From positions 1-64,000 of the forward strand of contig NZ_JAABNT010000017.1 of the NCBI RefSeq assembly GCF_010667575.1: a stretch of 64,000 nt of DNA, written 5' to 3'. The translations under genes and the position numbers were made by a program. Within the stretch, counting starts at the first letter, position 1, and each line of letters opens with the position of its first letter. Shown one piece after another: positions 23,127-32,392 of the stretch. The notes under the pieces were generated by a model. The model did no database searches and was not told the origin of the DNA. It worked only from the letters and a program-made list of their open reading frames with translations. Source of the DNA: Sulfitobacter sediminilitoris (lineage in GTDB: Bacteria; Pseudomonadota; Alphaproteobacteria; Rhodobacterales; Rhodobacteraceae).

Positions 23127-24443
23127 ATGTCCGATACAAATTCACCGCTCAGCCTGAACAACCTGGAAATGTCCGATGGGGCCAAGCCGCTGCTGAACGC
23201 AGTGGTCAAGCACATCCGCGAAAACGTCGATCCGATCTCGGACGAATTTTTCGCGATCAACGATACAAAGGAAAACCGCTGGTCTCATACCGAACGGCAG
23301 ATGGAATTGCTGGAGGGTGCCAAGCAGAAGGCGCGCGAGAGCGGGCTTTGGAACTTTTTCCTGCCAAATGCCGAGACGGGTGAGGGTCTCTCAAACCTCG
23401 ATTACGCCTATATCGCCGCCGAGCTGGGCAAGAACCCGTTGGCGTCCGAAACGCTGAACTGCTCCGCGCCCGACACCGGCAACATGGAAGTACTGGAGCG
23501 GATCGGCACCGAGGAGCAAAAGGAAAAATGGCTCAAGCCCCTGCTGGCCGGTGAAATCCGCTCGGCCTTTGCCATGACAGAGCCTGACGTTGCCTCTTCC
23601 GACGCCAAGAACATCTCGACCTCCGCCGTGTTGGAAAACGGCGAATGGGTCATCAACGGCGAGAAATATTATATCTCCGGCGCTGGTGATCCGCGCTGCA
23701 AGATCATGATCGTCATGGTCAAGACCTCCCCGGATGCCGAACCCTTCCGCCAGCAGTCGCAAATCCTCGTGCCGATGGACACGCCGGGTGTCGAAATCCT
23801 CGGCCCCATGCACGTCTTTGGTCACGACGACGCGCCGCACGGGCACATGCACATCAAGTTCACCAATGTCCGTGTCCCAGAAAGCAACATGCTCTGGGGC
23901 GAGGGCCGTGGATTTGAAATCTCACAAGTCCGCCTTGGACCGGGCCGCATCCACCACTGTATGCGCTCCATTGGTCAGGCGGAAAAGGCGCTGGACCTTA
24001 TGATCGAACGCGGTCTGTCCCGTGTGGCCTTTGGCAAAAAGATCGTTGATCTGGGCAAGAACATGGAAACCATCAGCCGCGCCAAGATCGAGATTGAATC
24101 CATGCGCCTCTTGGTCCTCAAGGCCGCCAAGGCAATGGACGTGCTGGGCAACAAGGAAGCCCGCATCTGGGTGTCGATGATCAAGGCCAAGGTGCCGGAG
24201 CAGGTCTGCGACATCATCGATCAGGCGATGCAGGTGCATGGTGCAACGGGTATCTCCCAATGGTCGCCGCTCTCGGGCATGTACGCACAGCAGCGTACCC
24301 TGCGTTATGCGGACGGCCCCGATGAAGTGCACCACCACGTCATCGCCCGCAACGAGGTGAAGACCTATCAGGAAAGCAATGCGCGTCAGGCCATCGCCAA
24401 GTCGCACCAGCCAGAGCGTGGGTCTTCGGGGTTCATGGGATGA
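23127..24443 (+). CDS. Acyl-CoA dehydrogenase
   Basis: A 438-residue flavoprotein dehydrogenase, longer than the usual 380-400. FAMTEPDVASSDAKNISTSA and INGEKYYISGAGDPRC form the FAD and substrate loop. The C-terminal HGATGISQWSPLSGMYAQQRTLRYADGPDEVH motif is typical of the ACAD10/11-like branch. It makes the first double bond of the cycle. It has its own ribosome-binding site (AGGAGG) and overlaps the following SDR by 4 nt. Confidence 0.92.
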   Translation: MSDTNSPLSLNNLEMSDGAKPLLNAVVKHIRENVDPISDEFFAINDTKENRWSHTERQMELLEGAKQKARESGLWNFFLPNAETGEGLSNLDYAYIAAELGKNPLASETLNCSAPDTGNMEVLERIGTEEQKEKWLKPLLAGEIRSAFAMTEPDVASSDAKNISTSAVLENGEWVINGEKYYISGAGDPRCKIMIVMVKTSPDAEPFRQQSQILVPMDTPGVEILGPMHVFGHDDAPHGHMHIKFTNVRVPESNMLWGEGRGFEISQVRLGPGRIHHCMRSIGQAEKALDLMIERGLSRVAFGKKIVDLGKNMETISRAKIEIESMRLLVLKAAKAMDVLGNKEARIWVSMIKAKVPEQVCDIIDQAMQVHGATGISQWSPLSGMYAQQRTLRYADGPDEVHHHVIARNEVKTYQESNARQAIAKSHQPERGSSGFMG

Positions 24444-25210
24444 GCGATCTGTTTGACCTCACCGGAAAAGTCGCGCTGCTGACGGGCGCGTCCAAGGGTA
24501 TGGGGCTGGCAATGGCAACCGCCCTGGCAGATCACGGCGCGACCGTCGTGATCTCTGCCCGCAAGCAGGACCAACTGGATGCCGCAGCCGAGCAGATCAA
24601 CGCACGTGGCAAGGGCAAGGCCTATGGCGTGTCCTGCAACGTGGGCTACAAGGATCAGCTTAAGGCGCTGGTGGACAAAACCCACGAGCTGGCAGGCCCC
24701 ATCGACGTTGTGATCGGAAACGCGGGGGTAAATCCGTACTACGGCAAAACCTCGGAAATCCCAGACGGCGCTTACGAGAAAACAATGGCGGCAAACGTAC
24801 AGTCGAACCTCTGGCTGTCTCAGATGGTGGTGCCCGACATGATCGAGAAAGGCTCCGGCTCGCTCGCCTTCACCTCCTCCATCGGCGCCTTCAAGCCGTC
24901 GGTCATGCTGGGCACCTATGGCATGTCCAAGCTGGCGCTGATCGGCCTTTGCCGGAACCTTGCCGCTGAATTCGGCCCAAAGGGCATTCGGTTCAACGCG
25001 ATCTGCCCCGGTCTGGTGAAAACCGAATTCGCGCGCGAACTGTGGGACAACCCGGAAGTCGAAAAGCGGATCAAGGAAGACATCCCCCTGCGCCGACTGG
25101 GCGAGCCGGAGGATTTCGCAGGCCTTGCCGTCTTCCTTGCCTCTGACGCCAGCAAATACATGACCGGACAGGCGCTGACCGTCTGTGGCGGCTCCAACAT
25201 GTGGACCTGA
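24440..25210 (+). CDS. Short-chain dehydrogenase/reductase
   Basis: A 256-residue classical SDR with TGASKGMGLAMA for cofactor binding, the NAG motif (GNAGVNPYYG), a Ser followed by YGMSK as catalytic Tyr-x-x-x-Lys, and the C-terminal SDASKYMTGQALTVCGG typical of FabG-like enzymes. It probably reduces or oxidises a hydroxyacyl or ketone intermediate of the operon. Specificity is not apparent. Confidence 0.9.
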   Translation: MSDLFDLTGKVALLTGASKGMGLAMATALADHGATVVISARKQDQLDAAAEQINARGKGKAYGVSCNVGYKDQLKALVDKTHELAGPIDVVIGNAGVNPYYGKTSEIPDGAYEKTMAANVQSNLWLSQMVVPDMIEKGSGSLAFTSSIGAFKPSVMLGTYGMSKLALIGLCRNLAAEFGPKGIRFNAICPGLVKTEFARELWDNPEVEKRIKEDIPLRRLGEPEDFAGLAVFLASDASKYMTGQALTVCGGSNMWT

Positions 25211-25214
25211 GACA

Positions 25215-25988
25215 ATGGATATCCAAGACAAGATTTGTGTCGTAACCGGTGCCGCCAGCGGCATCGGCAAGGCGCTGTGCATGGCCTTTGCCAATGCCGG
25301 TGCGAGGGAAGTTGTCTGTGTGGACCGCAACGCCGAAGGCGTGGCAGAAACCGCCGAAGCAGTGGGCGGTGCTGCCTATACCGTGGACGTATCCAGCGAA
25401 GTCCAGATGAAGGATATGATCGACAGCGTAGAGCGGGACATCGGCCCGATTGACCTCTTTTGGTCAAACGCCGGCATCGCGGTGGGCGGTGGCATGGACA
25501 CCCCCAACGACGAATGGCAGCGCGTCTGGGAGATCAACGTAATGGCCCACGTCTGGGCATCCCGGCACCTGATCCCGCTGATGAAGGAACGCGGCGGCGG
25601 CTATCTGCTGAACACCGCCTCTGCCGCTGGTCTGCTCAATCAGGTCGGATCGGCTTCCTACGGGGTCACGAAACACGCGGCCGTCGGTCTTGCAGAATGG
25701 ATCGCAATGACCCACGGCGATGACGGCATCAAGGTATCCGTCCTCTGCCCTCAAGCGGTACGGACCGAGATGACACGCGGCCACGAGGACCACGTCGCCG
25801 CCATCGACGGGATGATGGAACCCGAACCGGTGGCAGAGATCTGCCTTGAGGCGATCAAGGAAGAAACCTTCCTGATCCTGCCGCATCCCGAAGTACGCGA
25901 ATACATGAAGAACAAGGTCGAAAACTACGACCGCTGGATTGGCGGGATGCGCAAGCTGAACCGCAAATTCGGCCACCTCGACACCTGA
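25215..25988 (+). CDS. Short-chain dehydrogenase/reductase
   Basis: A 257-residue SDR starting MDIQDKICVVTGAASGIGKAL, with SNAGIAVGGG, Ser then YGVTKHAAVG as the catalytic motif, and a tail without the FabG-type ending. I use the ATG at 25215, five nt after the previous stop, rather than the longer frame from 25185. It is a different SDR subfamily from the preceding gene, so a second oxidation step or another substrate is likely. Confidence 0.88.
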   Translation: MDIQDKICVVTGAASGIGKALCMAFANAGAREVVCVDRNAEGVAETAEAVGGAAYTVDVSSEVQMKDMIDSVERDIGPIDLFWSNAGIAVGGGMDTPNDEWQRVWEINVMAHVWASRHLIPLMKERGGGYLLNTASAAGLLNQVGSASYGVTKHAAVGLAEWIAMTHGDDGIKVSVLCPQAVRTEMTRGHEDHVAAIDGMMEPEPVAEICLEAIKEETFLILPHPEVREYMKNKVENYDRWIGGMRKLNRKFGHLDT

Positions 25989-26006
25989 ACAACAAAGGAT
26001 ATTGAT

Positions 26007-26378
26007 ATGATCGGCTATGTAACCCTCGGCGTGAACGACATGGAACGCGCCAAGAAATTCTACGCAGACCTTTTCGCTGAAAAGGGCGGCAAGGTCGTCA
26101 TCGACCAGGGGCGCATCGCCTTTATCTCCGTGGCCCGCGGGGAGCCCATGGTCGCCGTCTGCGAACCCTACGATAAGGGCGACCCGACACCGGGCAACGG
26201 CACGATGGTCGCCTTCACCGCTGAGAGCAAAGCGGAAGTGGACAAGATGCACGCCCGCGCGCTTGAACTGGGTGCGACCGACGATGGCGAACCCGGCCAG
26301 CGCATCCCCGACCGTTTCTATGGTGCCTATGCCCGTGATCCGGACGGCAACAAGATCTGCTTCTTCGTCTTTGGCTGA
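26007..26378 (+). CDS. VOC-superfamily (glyoxalase/bleomycin-resistance fold) protein
   Basis: A 123-residue single VOC-fold protein (MIGYVTLGVNDMERAKKFYADLF ... FYGAYARDPDGNKICFFVF). Members bind a metal and catalyse isomerisation, dioxygenation or lyase reactions, or just bind small molecules. It follows the second SDR by 18 nt. The function in this operon is unknown. Confidence 0.82.
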   Translation: MIGYVTLGVNDMERAKKFYADLFAEKGGKVVIDQGRIAFISVARGEPMVAVCEPYDKGDPTPGNGTMVAFTAESKAEVDKMHARALELGATDDGEPGQRIPDRFYGAYARDPDGNKICFFVFG

Positions 26379-26382
26379 TCCC

Positions 26383-26919
26383 ATGCCCCACATCGGCCCT
26401 CATGTCACGCTGAACGATCCCGCGTTCATCCACGACACCGCGCAGCTTTTCGGCAGGCTGACCGTGCACGAGGGCGCGTCGATCTGGCCCTATGTAGTCA
26501 CCCGCGCCGAGATGCACGAGATCGTCATCGGCGCGCGCACCAACATCCAGGACCACGTGATGATCCACGTGGCCTATGGCGGGCCGACCATCGTGGGCGA
26601 GGATTGCTCGATCACGCACCGGGTCGTCCTGCACGGCTGCGAGATCGGGGACAGGGTGTTGATCGGCATCGGGGCCACCATCATGGACGGGGCGAAGATC
26701 GGCAGCAATTCCATCGTGGCCGGCCATTCCATCGTAACCGAAGGCAGTGTCTTTCCGGAAAACGCGATCATCGCGGGCAGCCCCGCCAAGCTGATCAAGA
26801 CGCGCGATAATTCTGCCGCCAACCTGATGAATGCGAAATTCTACCACATGAACGCGCTCAATTACGCCAAGGGTGTCGAGCGACTGAGCAAAGAGCAACT
26901 CAAGACGCTGCAGGGCTAA
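26383..26919 (+). CDS. Gamma-carbonic anhydrase-family protein
   Basis: A 178-residue left-handed beta-helix protein of hexapeptide repeats (VIGARTNIQDHVMIHV, CSITHRVVLHGCEIGDRVLIGIGATIMDG). Metal-ligand histidines typical of the family are seen in DHVMIH and THRVVLHGC. The ATG at 26383 is four nt after the VOC stop. Family members include PaaY-like thioesterase helpers in acyl-CoA catabolism as well as carbonic anhydrases. It is the last gene of the operon. Confidence 0.85.
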   Translation: MPHIGPHVTLNDPAFIHDTAQLFGRLTVHEGASIWPYVVTRAEMHEIVIGARTNIQDHVMIHVAYGGPTIVGEDCSITHRVVLHGCEIGDRVLIGIGATIMDGAKIGSNSIVAGHSIVTEGSVFPENAIIAGSPAKLIKTRDNSAANLMNAKFYHMNALNYAKGVERLSKEQLKTLQG

Positions 26920-27449
26920 GAAAAGGATAGAAAAAGGCGTCAGGAGCTTGGACCGAAGCCCGCGCACGCGGCCGAAACCGCAATCCTGACGCCTTCCTAA
27001 ACAAACGTACCCGAAGGTACATGTGTCTAAATGCTCCAGCCCTCTCAGGCCTTTGCAAGCGGGATCACACCTTGCGATGCGTCCCCCCTACCGGTGCCAG
27101 TCCTAGAAACTTTCCCGGCCCCGCGATGGCTTTTGCGCCGCCTTCCCGAAAGGCTCTGAAAGACCCCCTCGTTTCGACCTGCGTCCCGTTTCCCTCAACA
27201 CGGTTTCAGTCCGGTTTGACCCGTTCCTCCGCCGCTCCAGATCCAAGAGACCTTCGCGTCCCGCTTGGGGTCTGCAACCCTTCGCGTTAACTAAAGCCTG
27301 CGTCCTTAGAGGTGAGTCGCGCAACGAAAATCTCTGCGCCCGAATGATTTTTCTGGGGACAGAACCGCTGAATATCCTGGGGATTTCCTGTGGGAAGAGC
27401 GCTTTATTTTCGCACTCTCAACAGGTTGCCACGCTGGGGATAAACCGCA
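26920..27449. other. 530-nt interval with structured, possibly minus-strand RNA
   Basis: No convincing protein gene is seen here. Read on the minus strand, the interval ends with a 12-bp inverted repeat (26934-26945 with 26984-26995) followed by TTTTTC, and carries a GTACC-UUCG-GGTAC tetraloop hairpin at 27007-27020. The longest open frame (27103-27324, minus) has no recognisable features. The left end may just be a terminator for tesB or for the acyl-CoA operon. Confidence 0.4.
26934..26995 (-). terminator. Candidate terminator, minus-strand orientation
   Basis: Arms AAGGCGTCAGGA (26934-26945) and TCCTGACGCCTT (26984-26995) are perfect complements, with a GC-rich 38-nt loop. On the minus strand the second arm is followed by a run of T, so it suits termination of leftward transcripts. 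On the plus strand it also lies 15 nt after the carbonic anhydrase stop. Confidence 0.5.
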
Positions 27450-28316
27450 TCATTCTTTCGGTTTCAACGGTCGCATCAGCCCTTCTTGCACCGTGCTGGC
27501 CACCAATCGGCCATCCTGCGCATAGATCAGGCCTCTGTTGAACCCGCGCGCGCCCCCTGTCCATGGCGCATCAAGATCATAAAGATGCCAGTCGGCAAAT
27601 TCGATCGGCGCATGAAACCACATCGCGTGATCCAGGCTGGCCGTCATCACCTTGCCCTGAAACCACGTCAGCCCATGCGGACGTAATGACGACCCCAGCA
27701 GGTTCATGTCCGAAGCATAGGCCAGCAGGCAATGCTGCATCTGTGGCCCCTGCCCCTTGGCGGCCTCCATCCGGAACCACAGCTGGTTGCGATCATCCGC
27801 CGCCTCAGGATTAAAGAAATCCCGCGGCGCCACCTCGCGCAGTTCAATGGGTCGCTCGCGCAGGAAATCGGCGCGGTGGCGTTCGGGGATCTTGTCGACC
27901 ACGGTACTGCGCAACTCGTCCCGGTTCGGCCAATCCTCCGGGTGGCCCACATCCTTCATCGGATGCTGGTATTCCCAGCCCTCTTCCTCGATGTGAAACG
28001 ACGCCGACATATTGAAGATCTGCTTGCCGTGCTGGATCGCCACCACCCGCCGGGTGGTAAAGCTGCCCCCGTCCCGTGCCCGGTCCACCTGATAGATCAC
28101 CGGGATCGCGGGATCGCCGGGGCGGATGAAATAGGCATGCAAAGAATGGCACAGACGGTCCTCGACCGTGCGATACGCGGCCATCAGCGCCTGCGCAATC
28201 ACATGCCCGCCAAAGATGCGTGTCGTCGTCTCTCCCCCGCCGCCGATCCCGCGAAACAGGTCGACCTCAAGCTGTTCGATGTCCAGCAGGTGCAGCAGTT
28301 CTTCGGCGGGGGTCAT
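27450..28316 (-). CDS. tesB: Acyl-CoA thioesterase II
   Basis: A 288-residue double hot-dog thioesterase of the TesB family. It shows GGHVIAQALMAAYRTV, the HSLHAYFIRPGDP segment, and the C-terminal LDHAMWFHAPIEFADWHLYDLDAPWTGGARGFNRG with the catalytic Asp-Thr/Ser-Gln region. It hydrolyses acyl-CoA to free acid and CoA and may relieve CoA trapping during acyl-CoA catabolism. It faces the acyl-CoA operon tail to tail. Confidence 0.92.
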   Translation of the reverse strand: MTPAEELLHLLDIEQLEVDLFRGIGGGGETTTRIFGGHVIAQALMAAYRTVEDRLCHSLHAYFIRPGDPAIPVIYQVDRARDGGSFTTRRVVAIQHGKQIFNMSASFHIEEEGWEYQHPMKDVGHPEDWPNRDELRSTVVDKIPERHRADFLRERPIELREVAPRDFFNPEAADDRNQLWFRMEAAKGQGPQMQHCLLAYASDMNLLGSSLRPHGLTWFQGKVMTASLDHAMWFHAPIEFADWHLYDLDAPWTGGARGFNRGLIYAQDGRLVASTVQEGLMRPLKPKE

Positions 28317-28470
28317 GTGATACCTCTGTCAATTTCCGGGCCGTCAGCGTCCTCGACTTGATCCCGGACCTCACCAACAAATGCAAGAGCCGAGTCTTCG
28401 TGATCCGGACTTAATGCGTGGAAACGGGTTCGCAGGTGCGGTTCGCTGCGATCTGCGAAAAGTCTGCTTG

Positions 28471-28627
28471 GCGGAGAGGCTGTGTGAAAACTATTTGCGC
28501 GGCGGCAAAACGACAAGAACAGCAAGATTTGCAACCTCTCTCGTTGAGCTGAGCCACAAAAACCTCGCTTCGGGAAAATGAGCGGCACCAAAGGGCGCGA
28601 ATTTCGAGTTTTCACACACCCTCCGGA
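28471..28627. mobile_element. MITE-like repeat, copy 1
   Basis: A 157-bp non-coding unit nearly identical to the one at 30673-30830. Its ends are inverted repeats built on TGTGTGAAAACT. The centre has no gene and the size suits a miniature inverted-repeat element mobilised by a transposase in trans. It fills most of the 337-nt gap between tesB and the cyclase gene, just beyond the cyclase stop codon. Confidence 0.75.
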
Positions 28628-28653
28628 CATAGCAGTCATAGAGCATAGTAGCG

Positions 28654-30516
28654 CTACAAGGGCATCCCGGAAGCTTTCATGGCTTCGAGCCATCGGTCGA
28701 GAACGCCCGGAGCAATCCACAAGCCCGCGTTAACATCGCGTTCTCGGGAAACGGTCCAACTTGGGTTCTCAGCGACATAGACAGCCATTACCTGAGCTGC
28801 CTTGTCTGCATTGCCTAGACAGTGATGAATTGCTGCCAGCATCTTATTGGCAGCGATCGGTATTGAAGGCGACGACTGAAACGTCTCCAGCGACTCGTCA
28901 CACTCCCCCATCTGCCATTGGATTCGGGCCTTCTCCCAGTGAATGTCATGCCCATAAAACGGGTCCACAAGTTCGGCCTCGGTGATGACCTCCAAAGCCT
29001 CTTCCGTTTCTCCGATGTAGCCCAGCGTTTGCGCCAAAGACGTTCGTGCAAACGACGATGACGGGTTCAGTTCGATCGCGCGGCGGAAAGCGTTTGCCGC
29101 GGCTTCGGGATTGTTGTTCATCGTCAAGGCCCGTCCCAACGCCTGATAGGCCATGAAGTTATTGGGATCCAGTTCCACGCCCCGGCGCGCCAGATCATAC
29201 ATCCGTTTGCGGATTTCCTCTTCGTCGCCTTCAATCCAGCCGTAACGCAGGCCAATCCGCAGCGAGAGGGCCTGTCCAAGATACCCCCAGGCAGAATCCG
29301 GGTAATCTCTCAAGGATCGTTCCTGTTCTTCGATGTTCTTCAACAGGCTCTCGCGGCTAAAGTCCCGCATGATCCGGCTTTGCGCGGCATTCGCAATCAT
29401 CAACGCGCTGACATCGTCTTTTGTCATACGCGCCACCTCTGTCTCGATGACCTTGTTTCCAACGGATTCGGCAACATTCAAGCTGATCGCGTTGTTCGAT
29501 CTGAGCAAGTCTTCCAAAGGGACATCTACTTCGTCGGCCCAGATATGAGCCTCCGTCTCCCCGTCAATCAATTGCGCGGTGATCTGTAGTCTTTTCCCAT
29601 CATACTGTTGGGTTCCTTCGAGAATGAAATCGGCCCCCAGTTGATCGGCTATTTCAGAGGTGCGAAGGTCGGAATCCCGGAATTTGAAGCTGGATCGCCG
29701 TGAAATCACTTTCATCTGCGGAAAGCGCGCCAAAGACGTGATGATGCCTCCGCTCACGGCGTCGCTTAGTGAGCCTTTGTATTCGGCGCTACTGAAGTCT
29801 TCGAAGGGAAGTACCGCGATCACAGGCGGCTCTGAGGCCTCCGGTCGCAAGAAATACATCGCACTTGAGAGCGCAATAACCACAATTGCTGCGGCCAGCA
29901 CCCAACGCCTTGCCTTGCTGCGCGGCACTTCGATTTGTGGTTCTGTGATCTGAGGTGGCGTTTTCATGGCAAGCGCTTGCGAACGCGCATCGAGCTCTAC
30001 CTTGTAGACCTCCACAGGAGCAGACAAATTCTTGAGCTTTTGCGGCCCCATTTCTGCAAAGGTGAGATCGAGCTTGTTGTTTACCTGATCAAAGACGGCT
30101 CGGGATATGCAAATGCCGCCGGGCTCAGCCAGCCCTTCGATCCTAGCAGCGACATTCACACCGTCACCGTAAATGTCTTCGCGGTCCACAATGACGTCAC
30201 CCACGTTGATTCCAATGCGGAACCGAATGCGTTGATCATCTGGCATGGCGCTTTGAGCCTTTGCGATGGCGTGCTGTACATCCACAGCAAACAGAACCGC
30301 ATCGACTACGCTGGAAAACTCAATAAGGCTTCCGTCTCCCATCAGTTTAACGGTGCGGCCGTTGTGCCGTGCGATACGGGGGTCAATATCAATACGTCGG
30401 AGTTTTTGCAGCGCCGCCAGAGTGCCGCTTTCATCGCTACTCATCAGGCTTGAATAGCCCACGACATCAGCCGAAAGGATCGTGATGAGCTTGCGTGTCT
30501 GTCGGTTTTTGTCCAA
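28654..30516 (-). CDS. Class III adenylate/guanylate cyclase with TolB-like and TPR domains
   Basis: A 620-residue membrane protein. Residues about 8-175 form a class III nucleotide cyclase domain with metal-binding Asp17 (SADVVGYS) and Asp61 (MGDG) and the conserved YGDGVNVAARIEGLA. One membrane segment lies at about 205-222 (WVLAAAIVVIALSSAMYFL). Next comes a TolB-like N-terminal fold (VIAVLPFEDFSS, VISRRSSFKF, ADFILEGT) and then TPR repeats (about 440-600). It would make cAMP in response to signals read by the C-terminal part. It is flanked by the two copies of a MITE-like repeat in the same orientation, which suggests it could have been acquired as a unit. Confidence 0.88.
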   Translation of the reverse strand: MDKNRQTRKLITILSADVVGYSSLMSSDESGTLAALQKLRRIDIDPRIARHNGRTVKLMGDGSLIEFSSVVDAVLFAVDVQHAIAKAQSAMPDDQRIRFRIGINVGDVIVDREDIYGDGVNVAARIEGLAEPGGICISRAVFDQVNNKLDLTFAEMGPQKLKNLSAPVEVYKVELDARSQALAMKTPPQITEPQIEVPRSKARRWVLAAAIVVIALSSAMYFLRPEASEPPVIAVLPFEDFSSAEYKGSLSDAVSGGIITSLARFPQMKVISRRSSFKFRDSDLRTSEIADQLGADFILEGTQQYDGKRLQITAQLIDGETEAHIWADEVDVPLEDLLRSNNAISLNVAESVGNKVIETEVARMTKDDVSALMIANAAQSRIMRDFSRESLLKNIEEQERSLRDYPDSAWGYLGQALSLRIGLRYGWIEGDEEEIRKRMYDLARRGVELDPNNFMAYQALGRALTMNNNPEAAANAFRRAIELNPSSSFARTSLAQTLGYIGETEEALEVITEAELVDPFYGHDIHWEKARIQWQMGECDESLETFQSSPSIPIAANKMLAAIHHCLGNADKAAQVMAVYVAENPSWTVSRERDVNAGLWIAPGVLDRWLEAMKASGMPL

Positions 30517-30672
30517 GGCTTTGATCTCCGCTAAGCCGAGCCTATCGCAAACGGGATCAACGCGTCGAGTAGACTGTGATTGGCTCTACGACATCAGCTT
30601 CGACATTCACGATTAGCGGCAACTTTGGGCTCACTCCCGACCTTCGCGGCAAGATGCGCTAGTGTCGGCAGT

Positions 30673-30830
30673 GCGGAGAGGCTGTGTGAAAACTATTTGC
30701 GCGGCGGCAAAACGACAAAAACAGCAAGATTTGCAGCCTCTCTCGTTGAGCTGAGCCACAAACACCTCGCTTCGGGAAAATGAGCGGCACCAAAAGGGCG
30801 CGAATTTCGAGTTTTCACACACCCTCCGGA
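30673..30830. mobile_element. MITE-like repeat, copy 2
   Basis: A 158-bp copy of the element at 28471-28627, in the same orientation. It differs by a handful of substitutions and one extra A. It lies in the 484-nt interval between the cyclase gene start and the cytochrome gene, in which I see nothing else. I found no clear target duplication at either copy by eye. Confidence 0.75.
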
Positions 30831-31000
30831 CGAAGCTGCCGTTTGGGGCAGACGAACGTCACCGAGACTGCTTTTCGTTCCATCAACCGAAGCTGTCCAA
30901 ATGTCGGGTCCCTCTGCGCTACATACGGGCACGAAGGTTTTCTCTATGCCGACTCGGCGATTTGGAACATTATTCTCCTCAAGACGGGAGGAGAGATTAA

Positions 31001-31843
31001 ATGAAGTTTCGAACTTGTTCGATAATCGCGTTGTTTGCGGGAACCGCTGTGCTGGCCGAACCGACTCTGGAGAGAGGTGAATACCTTGTTGAAGGTCCAG
31101 CAGGCTGCGGTAACTGCCACACGCCGATGGGGCCGCAAGGACCAATCATGGACATGAACCTGTCCGGTCGCTTGGTGGACGAGACGCCGGCCTTCAAGGC
31201 GGTAGCTCCGAACATTACACCCGGTGGCCGGGTCGCGGCATGGACGGATGATGAATTCGCCAAGGCAATTCGCGAAGGGATAACTCCAGGCGGCACGCGG
31301 GCGATCGGACCGCCAATGCCTATTGCTCTTTATCGTCGGCTGTCCGACGATGATGTTATGTCGATGGTAATGTATCTTCGCAGTGTACCGGCCGTGGACA
31401 ACGATCCGGGCGAGAGCGTCTACAACATCCCACTCCCGCCAGCATACGGCCCCCCTGTAGACTACGTCGCCCATCCCGAAGAGGGCGTCACAGTTGCCTA
31501 CGGTGAATATCTCGCGGGGCCGGTGGCTCACTGCATCGAGTGCCACAGCCCGATGGGACCAATGGGGCCGGATTGGATGAACCAGCTCGGTGCCGGCGGT
31601 TTCGAATTTCACGGTCCTTGGGGGACTTCGGTTTCGGCGAACCTAACACCTCATCCCGAAGATGGCATCGCGGAATGGTCCGACGAAGAACTGTCTCAAA
31701 TGATCACGGCCGGCCTGGCTCCGGACGGGACACCGATGATGCCGCCAATGGGCTATGGGTACTATAGTCGCATGACAGAAGAAGACGTTGCCGCTGTCAT
31801 ACTCTATCTACGCCAGATACCGCCGCTACCAGACCCGATGTGA
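31001..31843 (+). CDS. Periplasmic diheme cytochrome c
   Basis: A 280-residue exported cytochrome. A signal peptide (residues 1-19, ending AVLA) is followed by two c-type domains with haem motifs CGNCH (Cys36-His40) and CIECH (Cys178-His182). Met-rich segments such as MPIALYRRLSDDDVM and MMPPMGYGYYSRMTEEDV supply the distal ligands. This architecture is common in electron-donor subunits of periplasmic dehydrogenases and in single cytochromes. No dehydrogenase gene is adjacent, so its partner is not evident. It may transfer electrons from a periplasmic oxidation. Confidence 0.9.
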   Translation: MKFRTCSIIALFAGTAVLAEPTLERGEYLVEGPAGCGNCHTPMGPQGPIMDMNLSGRLVDETPAFKAVAPNITPGGRVAAWTDDEFAKAIREGITPGGTRAIGPPMPIALYRRLSDDDVMSMVMYLRSVPAVDNDPGESVYNIPLPPAYGPPVDYVAHPEEGVTVAYGEYLAGPVAHCIECHSPMGPMGPDWMNQLGAGGFEFHGPWGTSVSANLTPHPEDGIAEWSDEELSQMITAGLAPDGTPMMPPMGYGYYSRMTEEDVAAVILYLRQIPPLPDPM

Positions 31844-32069
31844 ACATAGAGGCCTCTGACCAAGGGACCTTGCTCTCATGGGCGAAACGGCAATGCAGTG
31901 CGAACAAGTATGACCGCTTCGGGCTCGGAGCCGACCTCCGGCGATTGACGGCGTAGCAACCAAAATCTGTGAAAGCTCGCGGAGCTTGAGCCAAAAACAA
32001 AGGTTTTCGCCTGTGACACAAACGGTTGAGTTTTGGCACATCCTGCGGTGCGGAGAAGGTCGGAACAGA

Positions 32070-32293
32070 GCCGATTGTGTTGAAAAACTCCTATTTTGGC
32101 AAAAACTGCCAAAAAAGTGGCCCATAGAAAGCCTGCCGGAAAATTCCACGAGGGGGGCGGTCGAAACGCTGACTTTGCAATGTGAGAGGTCCTCACGGCT
32201 TACACTGACCGTTCCGCGCGGACTTGGGTGATTCAATGGATTTTGGCGGAAGAATTTGGCGGTCGAATTTTCGAGTTTTTCAACAAAATCAGC
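32070..32293. mobile_element. MITE-like element with 21-bp terminal inverted repeats
   Basis: The left end GCCGATTGTGTTGAAAAACTC (32070-32090) and the right end, complement of GCTGATTTTGTTGAAAAACTC (32273-32293), match at 19 of 21 bases. The 224-bp unit has no gene. It is a different family from the 157-bp repeats, though both have an ...TGAAAA(A)CTC/ACT style of end. Confidence 0.65.
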
Positions 32294-32392
32294 CCAAACT
32301 TCCGGACGCTGCACTTTGCACGATTAGCCGCGAAGCACCGAAAGCCGTATGCGTCCGGTCTGACCGCCCTGCCGACGGCAGAGCGCCGGGGA

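Noticed and set aside
27103..27324. Minus-strand frame of 73 codons in the tesB-proximal gap
   Set aside because: Very basic, motif-free product. Hairpins in the same interval argue for RNA or untranslated sequence.
28381..28581. Two small plus-strand frames with nearly identical C-termini (this one and 30580-30783)
   Set aside because: The similarity is caused by the duplicated MITE-like DNA. The N-terminal parts differ completely and there is no ribosome-binding site, so these are not genes.
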